Positions 29,694 through 39,619 of a stretch of DNA of 64,000 bases are shown here, one piece after another (within the stretch, counting starts at the first letter, position 1; every line of letters begins with the position of its first letter). Origin of the DNA: Terriglobales bacterium. Lineage in GTDB: Bacteria > Acidobacteriota > Terriglobia > Terriglobales > Acidobacteriaceae. The position numbers and the translations under genes were made by a program. The stretch is from NCBI GenBank assembly GCA_025462725.1, contig JAOAPE010000012.1, forward strand, positions 483,942 through 547,941, written 5' to 3'. The notes beneath the pieces are model-generated. The model had not been told where the DNA came from. It saw only the letters and a program-made list of their open reading frames with translations, and made no database searches.

Positions 29694-31568
29694 ATGAATG
29701 GAGCAATGAAATTATTGCTCGTTCTCCTGAGCACATTCACGCTGGCCAGCGTGGTTTTAGCCCAGCAGCAGAACGAGACAAAATCAGCACCCGACGCACT
29801 GCTTCGATTGTTGCAGTCGAAAGGAGTTTTATCCGAAGAGGAGGCCAACTCGATCAGCCACGCCTCTTCGTCGGCGGACTATCAACAGCGGCTGGCAAGA
29901 ATGCTTTTGGGCAAGGGCGTGATCACCCAAGAGGAATACAACCAGACAATGTCGGAGTCGGAGTCTGTCAGCGCGAAGGACGCCACTAGGACGACAAACG
30001 TAGCCCAGCAATCGAATTCCAAATTGGTAAGTACGGCCATGATCACGCCAGCTACTACCCAATCGATTGCGGCGACTCAGGCGCAAACATCCTCTAAGCC
30101 GCAGGAACCCACTGTGATCCCGGCAATCGCCCCTTTGCGTTTTCTCCCAATCACTGTTCCGAAAAAAGGCGGTCTATTGCCGGACATAAAATTGGGAAGC
30201 GGGGCAACTGTGCGGCCGTACGGATTCTTCAAGGCCAGCGCAGTTGAACAAACCACGCTCAATGGTGGTTCGACATTTGGCAGCAATGATTTTCCGGATG
30301 GACCATTACTTCTGGGCGACACAGGCCCCGATGCAGATCCTCAATTCCATATCCGCAACCGCATGTTGCGCCTAGGCGTAGATTTTGAGTGGCCGGATCC
30401 ATCGAAAAACCTGACGTTGACCGGAAAACTCGAATTCGATTTCGAAGGCAACTTTACGAACGTCAACAACCGCAACATCAGTGCCAACCGCTCCTCGCAG
30501 CCGTCTTTGCGATTGGGATGGGTGCGACTCGACGCAAAGCTCAAGGGATTGCCGTGGTTCGCACAATTTGGCCAGGATTGGTCAATCTTCGGATCCTCAA
30601 CTCTGATGGACATCTTCGAAACTACGGGCTTCGGCTTCGCCCAGGGCAACTTGTATGAACGCATGCCAATGTTCCGCACCGGTGTTCAGTTCGGGAAAGG
30701 TGATCTCAAGGTGCAGCCCGAAGTTGCAATAGCGTTGTCTTCATTTGGCGAGCCGGGCTTGGACGTAGATCAGCGCACTCGTTTTGGCAGCCGCGTGGGT
30801 CCTGAAAGTAATCAACCCGAAGCACAGGGCCGCATCGTCTTCCAATACCCGCTCTCGAAAGCGCCTGGGGTTCTTCCAGCTCAGATCATCTTCAGCTTTG
30901 ACCACGCACAGCGAAGGGAAATCGTGCCCGCCGCCAATCTGGCAGGATTACCGCTTGCCGTCCGTAATGCCTTCCCCACCGGCGTGGCGCTCACCTCAGA
31001 CCGCAATGCGTGGACTGCAGAAGTGCAACTCCCAATGCCTTCGGTGACGGTGGTTGGAAAATACTATCGCGGAGGCGACCTGCGCTATTTCTTCCAAGGA
31101 CAATTCAATGATGTGTTTACCGACCTTGGTGGCGCAGCGCCGATTGGTACAGCGCTCAGCTTCGCCAATCGCAGCATCCCCTTCGGATTAGTGGGAACGA
31201 CAGTTGTTGCAGGCTCAATCCAGCCAATACGCGGACAGGGAGGTTTCATTCAGATTGGAATCCCGCTTTCGCGCGTCTTTCATGCTGATCCGGCCGGCCG
31301 AGATTCTGGTTGGACCACGTACTTTACTTACGGGGTCGACTCCGCCTTCGCAAGAGATGTCGTTCGCACGGGTGGCAACGGATTGCTCCGTACAGATCAC
31401 GCTTCGGCGCAATTGCGTTACAAACTAAACAAGTGGATGAGCTTCGTGCAAGAAACCACATATCTGGATACGCGAACCGCCGATGCGGTCACGAAACTTT
31501 ATCGTGGACTTCCAGTGCACACGGTACATGCATGGAGGAATGAGTTCGGCACGATTGTCACGTTCTGA
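29694..31568 (+). CDS. Outer-membrane porin (OprP/DcaP-like)
   Basis: A 624-residue protein from ATG 29694, which has AGGAGG seven to eight bases upstream. A signal peptide (MKLLLVLLSTFTLASVVLAQ) is followed by two related helical repeats (LLQSKGVLSEEEANSIS and LLGKGVITQEEYNQTM), a Thr/Gln linker, and from about residue 165 a beta-barrel region (VRPYGFFKASAVEQT, LRLGVDFEWPD, KGLPWFAQFGQDWSIF) that ends with a terminal aromatic (GTIVTF). This fits anion or small-solute porins. Directly upstream of fdh, it may admit formate or related acids; that role is inferred. Confidence 0.8.
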   Translation: MNGAMKLLLVLLSTFTLASVVLAQQQNETKSAPDALLRLLQSKGVLSEEEANSISHASSSADYQQRLARMLLGKGVITQEEYNQTMSESESVSAKDATRTTNVAQQSNSKLVSTAMITPATTQSIAATQAQTSSKPQEPTVIPAIAPLRFLPITVPKKGGLLPDIKLGSGATVRPYGFFKASAVEQTTLNGGSTFGSNDFPDGPLLLGDTGPDADPQFHIRNRMLRLGVDFEWPDPSKNLTLTGKLEFDFEGNFTNVNNRNISANRSSQPSLRLGWVRLDAKLKGLPWFAQFGQDWSIFGSSTLMDIFETTGFGFAQGNLYERMPMFRTGVQFGKGDLKVQPEVAIALSSFGEPGLDVDQRTRFGSRVGPESNQPEAQGRIVFQYPLSKAPGVLPAQIIFSFDHAQRREIVPAANLAGLPLAVRNAFPTGVALTSDRNAWTAEVQLPMPSVTVVGKYYRGGDLRYFFQGQFNDVFTDLGGAAPIGTALSFANRSIPFGLVGTTVVAGSIQPIRGQGGFIQIGIPLSRVFHADPAGRDSGWTTYFTYGVDSAFARDVVRTGGNGLLRTDHASAQLRYKLNKWMSFVQETTYLDTRTADAVTKLYRGLPVHTVHAWRNEFGTIVTF

Positions 31569-31744
31569 ACGTTGTTTGCGACTGACCACCCCGCGTTTGA
31601 AGGCGAATGGCACGCACGCCGATGCGGCTGCGAATTAGCTCGAGAGAGGGCAACCGGCTATCAGCGTAGGCATCATAGCCGGAAAGCACACCCTTATGTT
31701 TGCTGGCATTGGGGGTGTCCAGAATCTTGCCTTGGAGAGTCACA

Positions 31745-34700
31745 ATGATCAAGGAACTTATCTCAAGCTGGCCGGTGATTCAGCAAATCAGAAATCGATC
31801 AGACGGAACTGGTTTGGAAGTAATGACCGAAAGGACCCGCCATCTCCAGCCTCGCACGGTCGACGCCCAGGTCGCGCGGTCGGTATGTCCTTACTGCGGC
31901 GTTGGCTGCGGCCAACTCGTTCATCACAAGGATGGGAAGCTGATCTCCATCGAGGGTGATCCAGATTCGCCGGTCTCACGCGGGCGTCTTTGCCCCAAGG
32001 GCTCGGATACCCACGAACTCCACACCCATCCGGGGCGCCTGAAAAAAGTGAAATATCGCCGGCCGTATTCGCGACGATGGGACGAGCTCGATCTCGAGAC
32101 TGCAATGGACATGGTCGCAGATCGGGTATGGGAATCACGCGAGCGCACGTTTGTAGAAAAAGAGAACGGCGCGACGGTGATGCATACCCTCGGCATATGC
32201 CATCTTGGCGGAGCCACGATGGACATCGAAGAAAACTACTTGATACGCAAGCTGTTCACCGGTGGGCTAGGAATGAGTTGCATCAGCAACCAGGCCCGTA
32301 TATGACATAGCTCCACTGTACCCGGTCTGGGTACATCATTCGGGCGCGGCGGCGCTACCACTGCGCAACAGGACCTTTCGAACGCCGATGCGATCCTGAT
32401 CATGGGATCGAATATGGCGGAAAACCATCCCGTAGGTTTCCAGTGGGTGATCGAGGCCCGCGAGAAGAACAAAGCGACGGTGATTCACGTTGACCCACGT
32501 TTTACGCGGACCTCTGCGATGGCGGACATCTGGGTTCCCCTACGCTGTGGGAGCGATATAGTGTTCCTCGGGGGACTGATCCACTACGTCCTCGAGAACG
32601 AAAAGTATTTTCGTGAATACGTTGTGCATTACACCAATGCGCCTACTCTCCTGCGAGAGGATTTCCGCGACACGGAGGACTTGGACGGCTTCTTCTCCGG
32701 ATGGGACGCGGAGAAAAAACTATACGATCCGACTACCTGGCTCTATGAAGGCAGTCCGGAAAAGGGAGCGCTCTTCGGAGGGCCGCTACCCAAGGTTGAA
32801 AAGGACCAGCAGCAAGCCGGACACGAAAAACGCGGGATCGTAGGTCCGGGACAGACCGCCGAAACTGCCAAGCAGGATTTCACCTTGCGGCATCCTCGTT
32901 GTGTGTTCCAGGTTTTGAAAAAGCACTTCGCGCGTTACACGCCTGAGATGGTAGAGCAGTGCTGCGGCGTGCCGAAGGAATTGTTTCAAAAAGTCGCGGA
33001 AGCCTATTGCTCAGCTTCCGGGCCGGACAAGACCGCAGCAATCTGCTATGCCCTCGGCTGGACACAACACTCCAAGGGCGTGCAGATCATCCGCGCCGCG
33101 TCCATCCTACAAATGCTGTTAGGAAACATGGGGCGTCCAGGCGGAGGCATTATGGCCCTTCGCGGCCATGCCTCGATTCAAGGCTCGACTGATGTCGCCA
33201 CGCTATACGACATTTTGCCCGGCTATCTGCCCACGCCGATCTTCAACAGAGACGCCCGCAGTCTGAAAGACTACATCACATATAACAAGGCTAAAACGGG
33301 AGTGTGGTCGGATTTCGACAAGTACATCATCAGTTTTCTCAAAGCCTATTACGGCGATTCTGCGACCGCGGAGAACGATTTTTGCTTCGACTATCTTCCG
33401 CGAGTTACCGGAGACCACTCACATTTCGGTTTTTGGTTGGACATGGCTGACGGCAAGGTGGAAGGCCTGTTTCTGATGGGACAAAACCCGGGAGTGGGCG
33501 GTCCTAATGCCCGTCTGGAACGCAAGGCATTGGCCAAACTGAAGTGGTTAGTGGTGCGCGACATGGTGGAAGTCGAACCCGCTTCCTTCTGGTACAAGTC
33601 GCCGGAGGTCGAACGCGGTGAGCTTAGTCCCGAGACCGTTGCGACCGAAGTATTTCTCTTCCCTGCTTCCGGTGTGTCAGAAAAGGCCGGCACCTTTACC
33701 AACACGCAACGCCTGTTGCAATTTCATGAAAAAGGCGGCGATCCTCCAGGTGATTCAACCAGCGATACTTGGTTCATGGTTCACTTGGGCCGTCGCCTGA
33801 AAGCGAAGGCTGCGGCTGATCCGCGGCCACGGAATGCTCCGCTTAATGCTCTCAAATGGGACTATTCGGTGGCCGGCAAGGACGCCGAGCCCAAGGTCGA
33901 AGAGGTCTTGCAAGAGATCAATGGCTGGACCACTGCCGATCATCGGCTGATCTCAGGGTCCTCAGAGCTACAGGCGGATGGTTCCACGGCGTGCGGCACC
34001 TGGATCTACTCCGGTTGCTATCCGGAGCCGGGAAGGAATCGACCGAATGAACGGCAATCACGCGACCTTTACGGACACGGATGGGGATTTGCCTGGCCAT
34101 CAGACAGGCGCATCCTCTATAACCGCGCCTCCGCGCGTCCGGACGGAAAACCTTGGAGCGAGCGAAAGAAACTGGTTTGGTGGGATGAACAACAAAGACA
34201 ATGGACTGGTCTTGATGTGCCGGACTTTTATCGCGACAAGCCTCCCGATTACAAGCCGCCGGAAGGAGCGGTTGGTGCCGCGGGAATTGGCGGTGATCAA
34301 CCGTTCATCCTCCACCCTGACGGCGTAGCCTGGCTGTTCGTCAGCGCTGGACTAAAGGATGGCCCTTTACCGACCCATTACGAACCGCTGGAATCCCCAC
34401 TTCCTAATCCTTTATATAAGGGCAGCAACTCGGATCCAGCCGCGATGAAACGAGAGCGGCCCGACAATCCCTACGCGCGCTCGCCTGGAGATCCGAGCTT
34501 CCCCTATGTCCTCTCGACTTATCGTCTCACTGAGCATCACACAGCGGGAGGCATGAGTCGAACTCTCAGTCACCTGGCGGAACTGCAGCCCGAGCTGTTC
34601 TGCGAAGTTTCACCGGAGCTGGCGTCTGAGATTGGTTTGAAGCACGGGGCTTTCGCAACCATCACTTCACCTCGCGGCATTGTAGAGGCACGAGTCATGG

Positions 34701-34945
34701 TTACAAATCGCCTGAAGCCGCTGTCGGTGGAGGGCCGTTCTATCCACCAGATTGGTATCCCATTCCACTTCGGCACCAACGGATTGGTCACGGGTGATTC
34801 AGCCAACGATTTGTTACCCATCTCCGAGGAGCCGAATGTTCGCATCATGGAAGCCAAAGCGCTGGTGTGCGACATCACTCCCGGCAGACGTCCGCGAGGA
34901 AAAGCAGCGCTGGAGTTCCTCGCTAGAAAGATGGAGGCGGCATGA
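31745..34945 (+). CDS. fdhA: Formate dehydrogenase catalytic subunit, selenocysteine-containing
   Basis: A molybdopterin enzyme oxidising formate to CO2. One reading frame covers 1,066 residues if UGA 32303-32305 is read as selenocysteine (residue 187, in NQARI-U-HSS). Without readthrough it would split in two. A [4Fe-4S] site (C48, C51, C55, C83) precedes it; HSSTVPGLGTSFGRGGATT after Sec and GSNMAENHPVGFQW fit formate dehydrogenase alpha subunits. ATG 31745 has GGAG upstream. No twin-arginine signal is visible, so the enzyme is probably cytoplasmic. Its ATGA junction couples it to fdhB. Confidence 0.92.
32303..32335 (+). promoter_or_regulatory. Selenocysteine UGA codon with SECIS hairpin
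   Basis: UGA at 32303-32305 is followed after 11 bases by a perfect 7-bp stem, TGTACCC (32317-32323) and GGGTACA (32329-32335), closing a GGTCT loop. Spacing and the GGUCU apex match the SECIS of Escherichia coli fdhF, the element SelB binds. Confidence 0.88.
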
Positions 34946-35787
34946 GCACTGCGACAAATCTCCAGGGCCACTCCGGCCAGACGACCGCGTTCTTGACCGA
35001 TTCGACATTGTGCATTGGTTGCAAGGCCTGCGAGGTAGCGTGCAAGGAGTGGAATGGCGTCAGTGCAGACGGATTCGACTGGTCGGGTTTCTCTTACGAC
35101 AACACCGGCGCGGTTGGGCACTCAACGTGGCGGCATGTGAAATTTGTAGAGGGCAATCCTCAACCGGGTTTCGGCGGAAATGCCGGCGAGGCCATTTCAT
35201 GGGAATTTTCCTCCGACGTTTGCAAGCACTGTGAAGTAGCCGGATGCTTGGAGGCATGTCCGACTGGCGCGATCACGCGCATGGAATTCGGTGCTGTGTA
35301 CGTGCAGCCGGACGTATGCAATGGCTGTTCATATTGCGTCGTAGCTTGCCCCTTTGGCGTGGTGCAGAAGAATGTTGAAGACGGCCGCGCATTCAAGTGC
35401 ACCTTCTGTTCTGATCGACAGCGAGTTGGGTTGGAACCCGCTTGCGCAAAAGCCTGTCCCACGCAATCCATTAAATTCGGAGAGATCAACCAGTTCCGCA
35501 ACGAAGCACAAGATCGCCTGCAGGAATTGAAGGCGCGCGGAATCGAGGATGCGACAGTGTATGACCCGCAAGATACCAGCGTGGGCGGGATCCATTCGAT
35601 CTTCCTCGTTCGCGGTGACCCGCGCACCTACAATCTTCCGCCCAAGCCGGAAGTGCCAACCATCTATCTCAAAGACGGATGGCGCTCAGCGGGAATCGCC
35701 GCCGGGATGATGGTAGTCGCAGGTCTGGCCGCATTCTTGAGTACTCCGGCTAAGAATGGAAAACGTCTGGAAGGAGCCGGCAGGTGA
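34942..35787 (+). CDS. fdhB: Formate dehydrogenase iron-sulfur subunit
   Basis: A 281-residue electron-transfer subunit with four [4Fe-4S] cysteine groups: CIGCKACEVAC, CKHCEVAGCLEAC, CNGCSYCVVAC and CTFCSDRQRVGLEPACAKAC. A single C-terminal membrane helix (AAGMMVVAGLAAFLS) anchors it, as in E. coli FdnH. It takes electrons from FdhA to the membrane subunit. The start overlaps the fdhA stop (ATGA) and its own stop overlaps the next gene (GTGA), so the three are translated as a unit. No Tat signal is seen. Confidence 0.93.
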   Translation: MSTATNLQGHSGQTTAFLTDSTLCIGCKACEVACKEWNGVSADGFDWSGFSYDNTGAVGHSTWRHVKFVEGNPQPGFGGNAGEAISWEFSSDVCKHCEVAGCLEACPTGAITRMEFGAVYVQPDVCNGCSYCVVACPFGVVQKNVEDGRAFKCTFCSDRQRVGLEPACAKACPTQSIKFGEINQFRNEAQDRLQELKARGIEDATVYDPQDTSVGGIHSIFLVRGDPRTYNLPPKPEVPTIYLKDGWRSAGIAAGMMVVAGLAAFLSTPAKNGKRLEGAGR

Positions 35788-36869
35788 GAGAGCCCTTAAA
35801 ACGTGAGCAAGTTCCAGACGACGCGCGTGAAGCACGGCTCGTGAGCATTCGCAAAGAAGCAGAGAAAAAGGGCCGATTGGTGGAACAAGGAGTTAGGCCT
35901 GTGGGCGCTCCGTTTCCTAAGGCATCGCCCGAAACTGGCTATTACGGCATTCCCCTATTGAAGGAGCCGCAGTGGACTTGGCAGGTTCCCATTTATTTCT
36001 TTGTTGGGGGTGCGTCTGGCGCTGCCGCGCTCATAGGCGCGTTGGCCAAAGTGATCGGCAAAGATGAGCGCCTCGCGCGCGACGCGCGTCTGGTTGCGGC
36101 TGGCGGTGGAATCATTTCGAGCGGATTGCTGATCGCAGACCTTGGCAGGCCTGAGCGTTTTCTCAACATGTTGCGCGTGTTCAAGATTCAGAGCCCGATG
36201 TCCGTCGGCGCGTGGGTGCTGGCATTCTTCAGCAGCTCTTCTGGAGCCGCAGCTTTTGCTCAGCTTGTTGAACAAAAGATCGACATCGGCCCCATCCGCG
36301 TCTTGGGGAACGTCGCCGAAGGATTCTCTGCGGCAATGGGATTGCCGCTTGCCACCTACACAGGAGTGCTCATCGGCGCGACGGCCATTCCCGCGTGGAA
36401 TCACAACATCAAATCACTTCCCATACATTTCGGAATGTCAGGACTGGGATCGGGGGTTTCCGTTCTGGAATTAATGGGGAATGACGACAGCCCGGCGCTC
36501 AACATGCTCGGGATCGGCGCGTCTGCAGTAGAAAGCTATGAGGGTTTCCATCTGGAATTTAGGCGCGATCCCCAGGTGAATCGTCCGCTGAAACATGGAC
36601 TCACGGGTTGGACGACACGATTAGGCGGCTTGCTTTCAGGACCCGTCCCTTTGGCGCTGCGCCTGATCGCCAGTGCCTCGGGATCGCGACGCTTGCGACG
36701 TGCCGCTGCTTGGTCGAGCATCGCCGGTAGCATTTTGACTCGAGTCGGCTGGATCTATGCAGGTCGCGAGTCGGCTCGAGACTGGCGCATCCCTTTGCAG
36801 ATAGAACAACCGCCATCGACGCCGGAGCTGGCATCGGAGCGAGACGTTCCGCAGATGCGAGCAGGTTGA
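35784..36869 (+). CDS. NrfD/PsrC-type membrane subunit of formate dehydrogenase
   Basis: A 361-residue polytopic protein of the NrfD (polysulfide reductase) family, with a soluble start and then about eight hydrophobic segments (QVPIYFFVGGASGAAALIGALA, GGIISSGLLIADLGRPERFLNML, PMSVGAWVLAFFSSSSGAAAF). The GRPERFLNMLRVFK stretch is characteristic. NrfD proteins exchange electrons with menaquinone or quinone, so it should replace the cytochrome b subunit of E. coli Fdh-N. Start is GTG 35784, overlapping the fdhB TGA. The membrane quinone as electron acceptor is family knowledge. Confidence 0.88.
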   Translation: MREPLKREQVPDDAREARLVSIRKEAEKKGRLVEQGVRPVGAPFPKASPETGYYGIPLLKEPQWTWQVPIYFFVGGASGAAALIGALAKVIGKDERLARDARLVAAGGGIISSGLLIADLGRPERFLNMLRVFKIQSPMSVGAWVLAFFSSSSGAAAFAQLVEQKIDIGPIRVLGNVAEGFSAAMGLPLATYTGVLIGATAIPAWNHNIKSLPIHFGMSGLGSGVSVLELMGNDDSPALNMLGIGASAVESYEGFHLEFRRDPQVNRPLKHGLTGWTTRLGGLLSGPVPLALRLIASASGSRRLRRAAAWSSIAGSILTRVGWIYAGRESARDWRIPLQIEQPPSTPELASERDVPQMRAG

Positions 36870-36932
36870 GGTGCGTACTAAGACGATGGCGGCATCGTCT
36901 GCTCGGATCACGCGTTCAAGGAGGATGATTAT

Positions 36933-38213
36933 ATGTCTTCAGCAGGCCCAGTGACAGCAAACAGGGGCAACTTGCCGAACCGCTGGGCTATTGCGGCGGG
37001 GGGCGTGCTCATGCAGATTGCGCTCGGTGCGGTATACGCCTGGAGCGTATTCCGCATTCCGCTGACGAAGGCCTTTGGCTGGACGATCACGGAAGTCACA
37101 TTCACTTTTACGGTGAGCATCCTGATGCTCGGTTTTGCCGCCTTTGCCGGCGGGCTCTGGATGCGGAAAGTGGGGCCGCGGAAGGTAGCCCTGACCGCCG
37201 CGATCTTCTACGGAGCCGGCGTCTTCCTTGCGAGCCTCTCTGCAGGCCGCCTTTGGTGGCTGTATTTCTCGTACGGCTTTCTAGGGGGAATCGGCTTGGG
37301 ACTGGGCTACATTGTTCCCGTTGCAACGCTGGTCAAGTGGTTCCCCGATAAGCGGGGCATGATCACGGGTCTCGCCGTGGCAGGGTTCGGCGCCGGAGCG
37401 CTCATTACGGCGCCAATCGCGACGAGGCTGATTGCGAGCGTCGGCGTACTGAAGACTTTCGCTATTCTTGGGATCGGGTATTTCATTGCCGTCACGTTCG
37501 GCGCGTTGTTCATGCAAGATCCACCCCCAGGATATGTCCCACCCGGGTGGACACCAACCGCGGCTGAGAAGCGAGAACGCGCGGCACAAGACTTCACCCT
37601 GAGCGAAGCATTGCACACCCGGCAGTGGTACGCATTATGGGCGCTCTTGTTTCTGAACACATCGGCGGGTATCTCAATCATTTCACAAGCGGCGCCGATG
37701 GCCCAGGAGATCACGGGAGTGAGCGCCGTGACCGCGGCGGGAATGGTAGGAATCATCTCGATTGCAAACGGATCGGGCCGCTTTTTATGGGCTTGGTTTT
37801 CTGACTTAGCCGGACGTCGCTGGGTGTTTCTGTCGATGTTTCTCATTCAGGCGGTGGTCTTTTTTGTGATGCCACGCGTGACCACCTTCGCGTTGTTTAC
37901 CACCCTCGCGTTCATTGTTCTGCTTTGTTACGGAGGTGGGTTCGGGACGATGCCGGCATTTGCTGCGGATTATTTCGGAACGAAGGACGTTGGGTCCATC
38001 TACGGGCTTATGCTGACGGCATGGGGCTTTGCCGGAGTGTTAGGGCCAGTATTGATCGCCACAATTCGGCAACGCACTGGAGCGTACAGCGGGGCTCTCA
38101 CCGTGATTGCATTCATTGTGCTGGTCTCTGCAATCATTCCGCTAATCATCCGTCCGCCTGCGAGCGGAGCTGCACCGGCAAGGACCAGGGAACCTAGCCC
38201 ACGAGCGGCTTAG
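36933..38213 (+). CDS. OFA-family MFS transporter (oxalate/formate antiporter-like)
   Basis: A 426-residue, 12-helix major facilitator. GAVYAWSVFRIPLTKAFGW, the loop GLWMRKVGPRKVAL and PVATLVKWFPDKRGMITGLA match the OxlT-like oxalate:formate antiporter family. An AGGAGG site lies 8-9 bases before ATG 36933. It follows the fdh operon in the same direction, 63 bases on. The natural inference is import of formate or exchange of formate with another acid for the cytoplasmic dehydrogenase. No oxalate-degrading genes (frc, oxc) are in the window, so the counter-ion is unknown. Confidence 0.87.
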   Translation: MSSAGPVTANRGNLPNRWAIAAGGVLMQIALGAVYAWSVFRIPLTKAFGWTITEVTFTFTVSILMLGFAAFAGGLWMRKVGPRKVALTAAIFYGAGVFLASLSAGRLWWLYFSYGFLGGIGLGLGYIVPVATLVKWFPDKRGMITGLAVAGFGAGALITAPIATRLIASVGVLKTFAILGIGYFIAVTFGALFMQDPPPGYVPPGWTPTAAEKRERAAQDFTLSEALHTRQWYALWALLFLNTSAGISIISQAAPMAQEITGVSAVTAAGMVGIISIANGSGRFLWAWFSDLAGRRWVFLSMFLIQAVVFFVMPRVTTFALFTTLAFIVLLCYGGGFGTMPAFAADYFGTKDVGSIYGLMLTAWGFAGVLGPVLIATIRQRTGAYSGALTVIAFIVLVSAIIPLIIRPPASGAAPARTREPSPRAA

Positions 38214-38217
38214 AATT

Positions 38218-38282
38218 GCGAGAGGTGGCGAGATGGCTGAGCATAAATTCAGGGTGAGAATAGGTTCGATCTACCTCCGCAA
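38218..38282 (+). pseudogene. Degenerate tRNA-Ser copy
   Basis: GAGAGGTGGCGAGATGGCTGAG resembles the 5' third of a serine tRNA (GGAGAGGTGGCCGAGTGGCTGAAG); after a deletion of the anticodon arm, CAGGGTGAGAATAGGTTCGA and TACCTCCGC match a variable arm, T loop and acceptor end. It cannot fold fully. It begins five bases after the transporter stop and marks an internal border of the island. Confidence 0.5.
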
Positions 38283-38404
38283 TAATTAGGAAACCCTGAG
38301 TTGAGAAATGTAAATAGTTCATCACGGCGCTTTGCCTTGGTGCAATAAACATCGAATGACAACGATCTTGTCGATCAAACATCGGCTGCTAGTCCACTAC
38401 TCAT

Positions 38405-38690
38405 AAAATTAAGGGAAGTCGTCCCGAGTCGCGTAATCTTTTGGCCATGCAACCCGCCTGTCGGAACTTCGAGTATTTGGTCCTTCACATGAATGCAGAT
38501 TCGCCCCTGTAGAGTCTGTATCGAAATTCTACCTTCAGCTTTGTGCTCCCCTATGCGTGTGTGTTGGCCTTCATCAAAATAAGAATGGTACGGAAATCCT
38601 GTTGCTTAACCAGGGTTTTCGAACTCCGTCCGGTTACCCGGTGCCAAGACTCTTTGGTCCGCAACTGTTCTATTTCTTTTGAAAGATCGG
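38405..38690 (-). pseudogene. Decayed cupin-domain gene
   Basis: The minus strand reads LSKEIEQLRTKESWHRVTGRSSKTLVKQQDFRTILILMKAN, hits a stop, then continues in another frame with EHKAEGRISIQTLQGRICIHV and a degraded end. This resembles the intact cupin at 39940-40353 (ILMKAN versus ICMEKG, then EHKAEGRISIQTLQG versus EHHADGTISVQVLKG). The two were probably members of one family. The break near 38560 and loss of the C-terminus make it non-functional. Confidence 0.6.
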
Positions 38691-38819
38691 ACTGCAACAC
38701 AGGGTCAGCCAAGCCGGGGAGCCGGGTTAGATGTGCATGGCTTTCAAAACAATCGGAGGCTGGGTGGTTCCATACTTGTACCTCCATCGGTAACCTAGTC
38801 GTGCGCATTGTTCTTGGTA

Positions 38820-39511
38820 TCGACGATCTTCGTCCCGATGGGATGGTTTTGGGCTTCATTGGAATAGCTGTTGTGTTGCTTTCATGGATTTTTGCACATT
38901 ACATCTCATGGTTTTTTCCTCGCGCGTTACAGCATGTACAGAAGGCAGTCACTCATCCTGTCATGCTGCTCACTCTCGACAGGCTTGCACCTCGTGAGTA
39001 CTACACCTCTGGCCAAACGGAAAGATGCCTGCTCGCGAGGACTGGAAGCAGTTAGCTGCTGACACTTCAAGGATTACAGACTCAAAGTCACTGGGTTGGT
39101 GGAGAACCCGGTAGAGCTTACTTTAGAAGATCTGCGATTGCTCGGTGTGGAAGAGAACATCACCATGCACCATTGCATCAGCTTATAGAGCACGTTAAGC
39201 CGCTCCCATCGGCGGGAGTGGTCGCATTTTATTCCTTTGGCGGCTCACTTTATGGAGACCTCTACTATGACACTCAGACCATTACGAATGTGCTCAAGCC
39301 ACAGTGTCTTCTGGCGTTCTCCATGAACGGCGCTCCGCTTCGAGAAGAATATGGTGTTCCTCTGCGATTGCGGGTAGAAAACCAGCTAGGCTACAAGATG
39401 GTGAAGTGGATTGAGCGCATCGAATTCGTTGCCTCAGAGAAAATCTTAGGCGAGGGGGAAGGCGGGATCAACGAAGATGATGAATACTTCGATCTGTTGC
39501 CCAACATCTAG
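38820..39511 (+). pseudogene. Molybdopterin oxidoreductase of the sulfite-oxidase fold, decayed
   Basis: Three frames make one protein. First a membrane segment (DGMVLGFIGIAVVLLSWIFAHYISWFF) followed by a HPVMLLTLDRLAPREYYT linker. After a shift near 39060, DYRLKVTGLVENPVELTLEDL and ITMHHCIS carry the conserved Cys that normally binds molybdenum. About 15 residues are then lost, and LIEHVKPLPSAG ... YGVPLRLRVENQLGYKMVKWIERIEFV runs to an intact stop. It matches membrane-anchored sulfite-oxidase-family enzymes. Two frame breaks and a deletion show it is dead. Confidence 0.75.
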
Positions 39512-39619
39512 TAAAAAGACCAAGGGAGGGCATGTCTTCGTGCTGGATCGGCCGCTTTCGTCTGCACTGGTTGTTAGCTCACCTGCCGCCCCCAACTCGT
39601 TTGAGCGGCTTACGTGGCG

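Noticed and set aside
32402-34945. Formate dehydrogenase as a separate gene starting at 32402
   Set aside because: That start lies inside the conserved fold after the selenocysteine; the upstream part is in the same frame and holds the Fe-S cluster site.
38543-39055. One 170-residue plus-strand gene as read by ORF length
   Set aside because: Its first half is antisense to a decayed cupin and its second half is the membrane part of the decayed molybdoenzyme; the frame is fortuitous.
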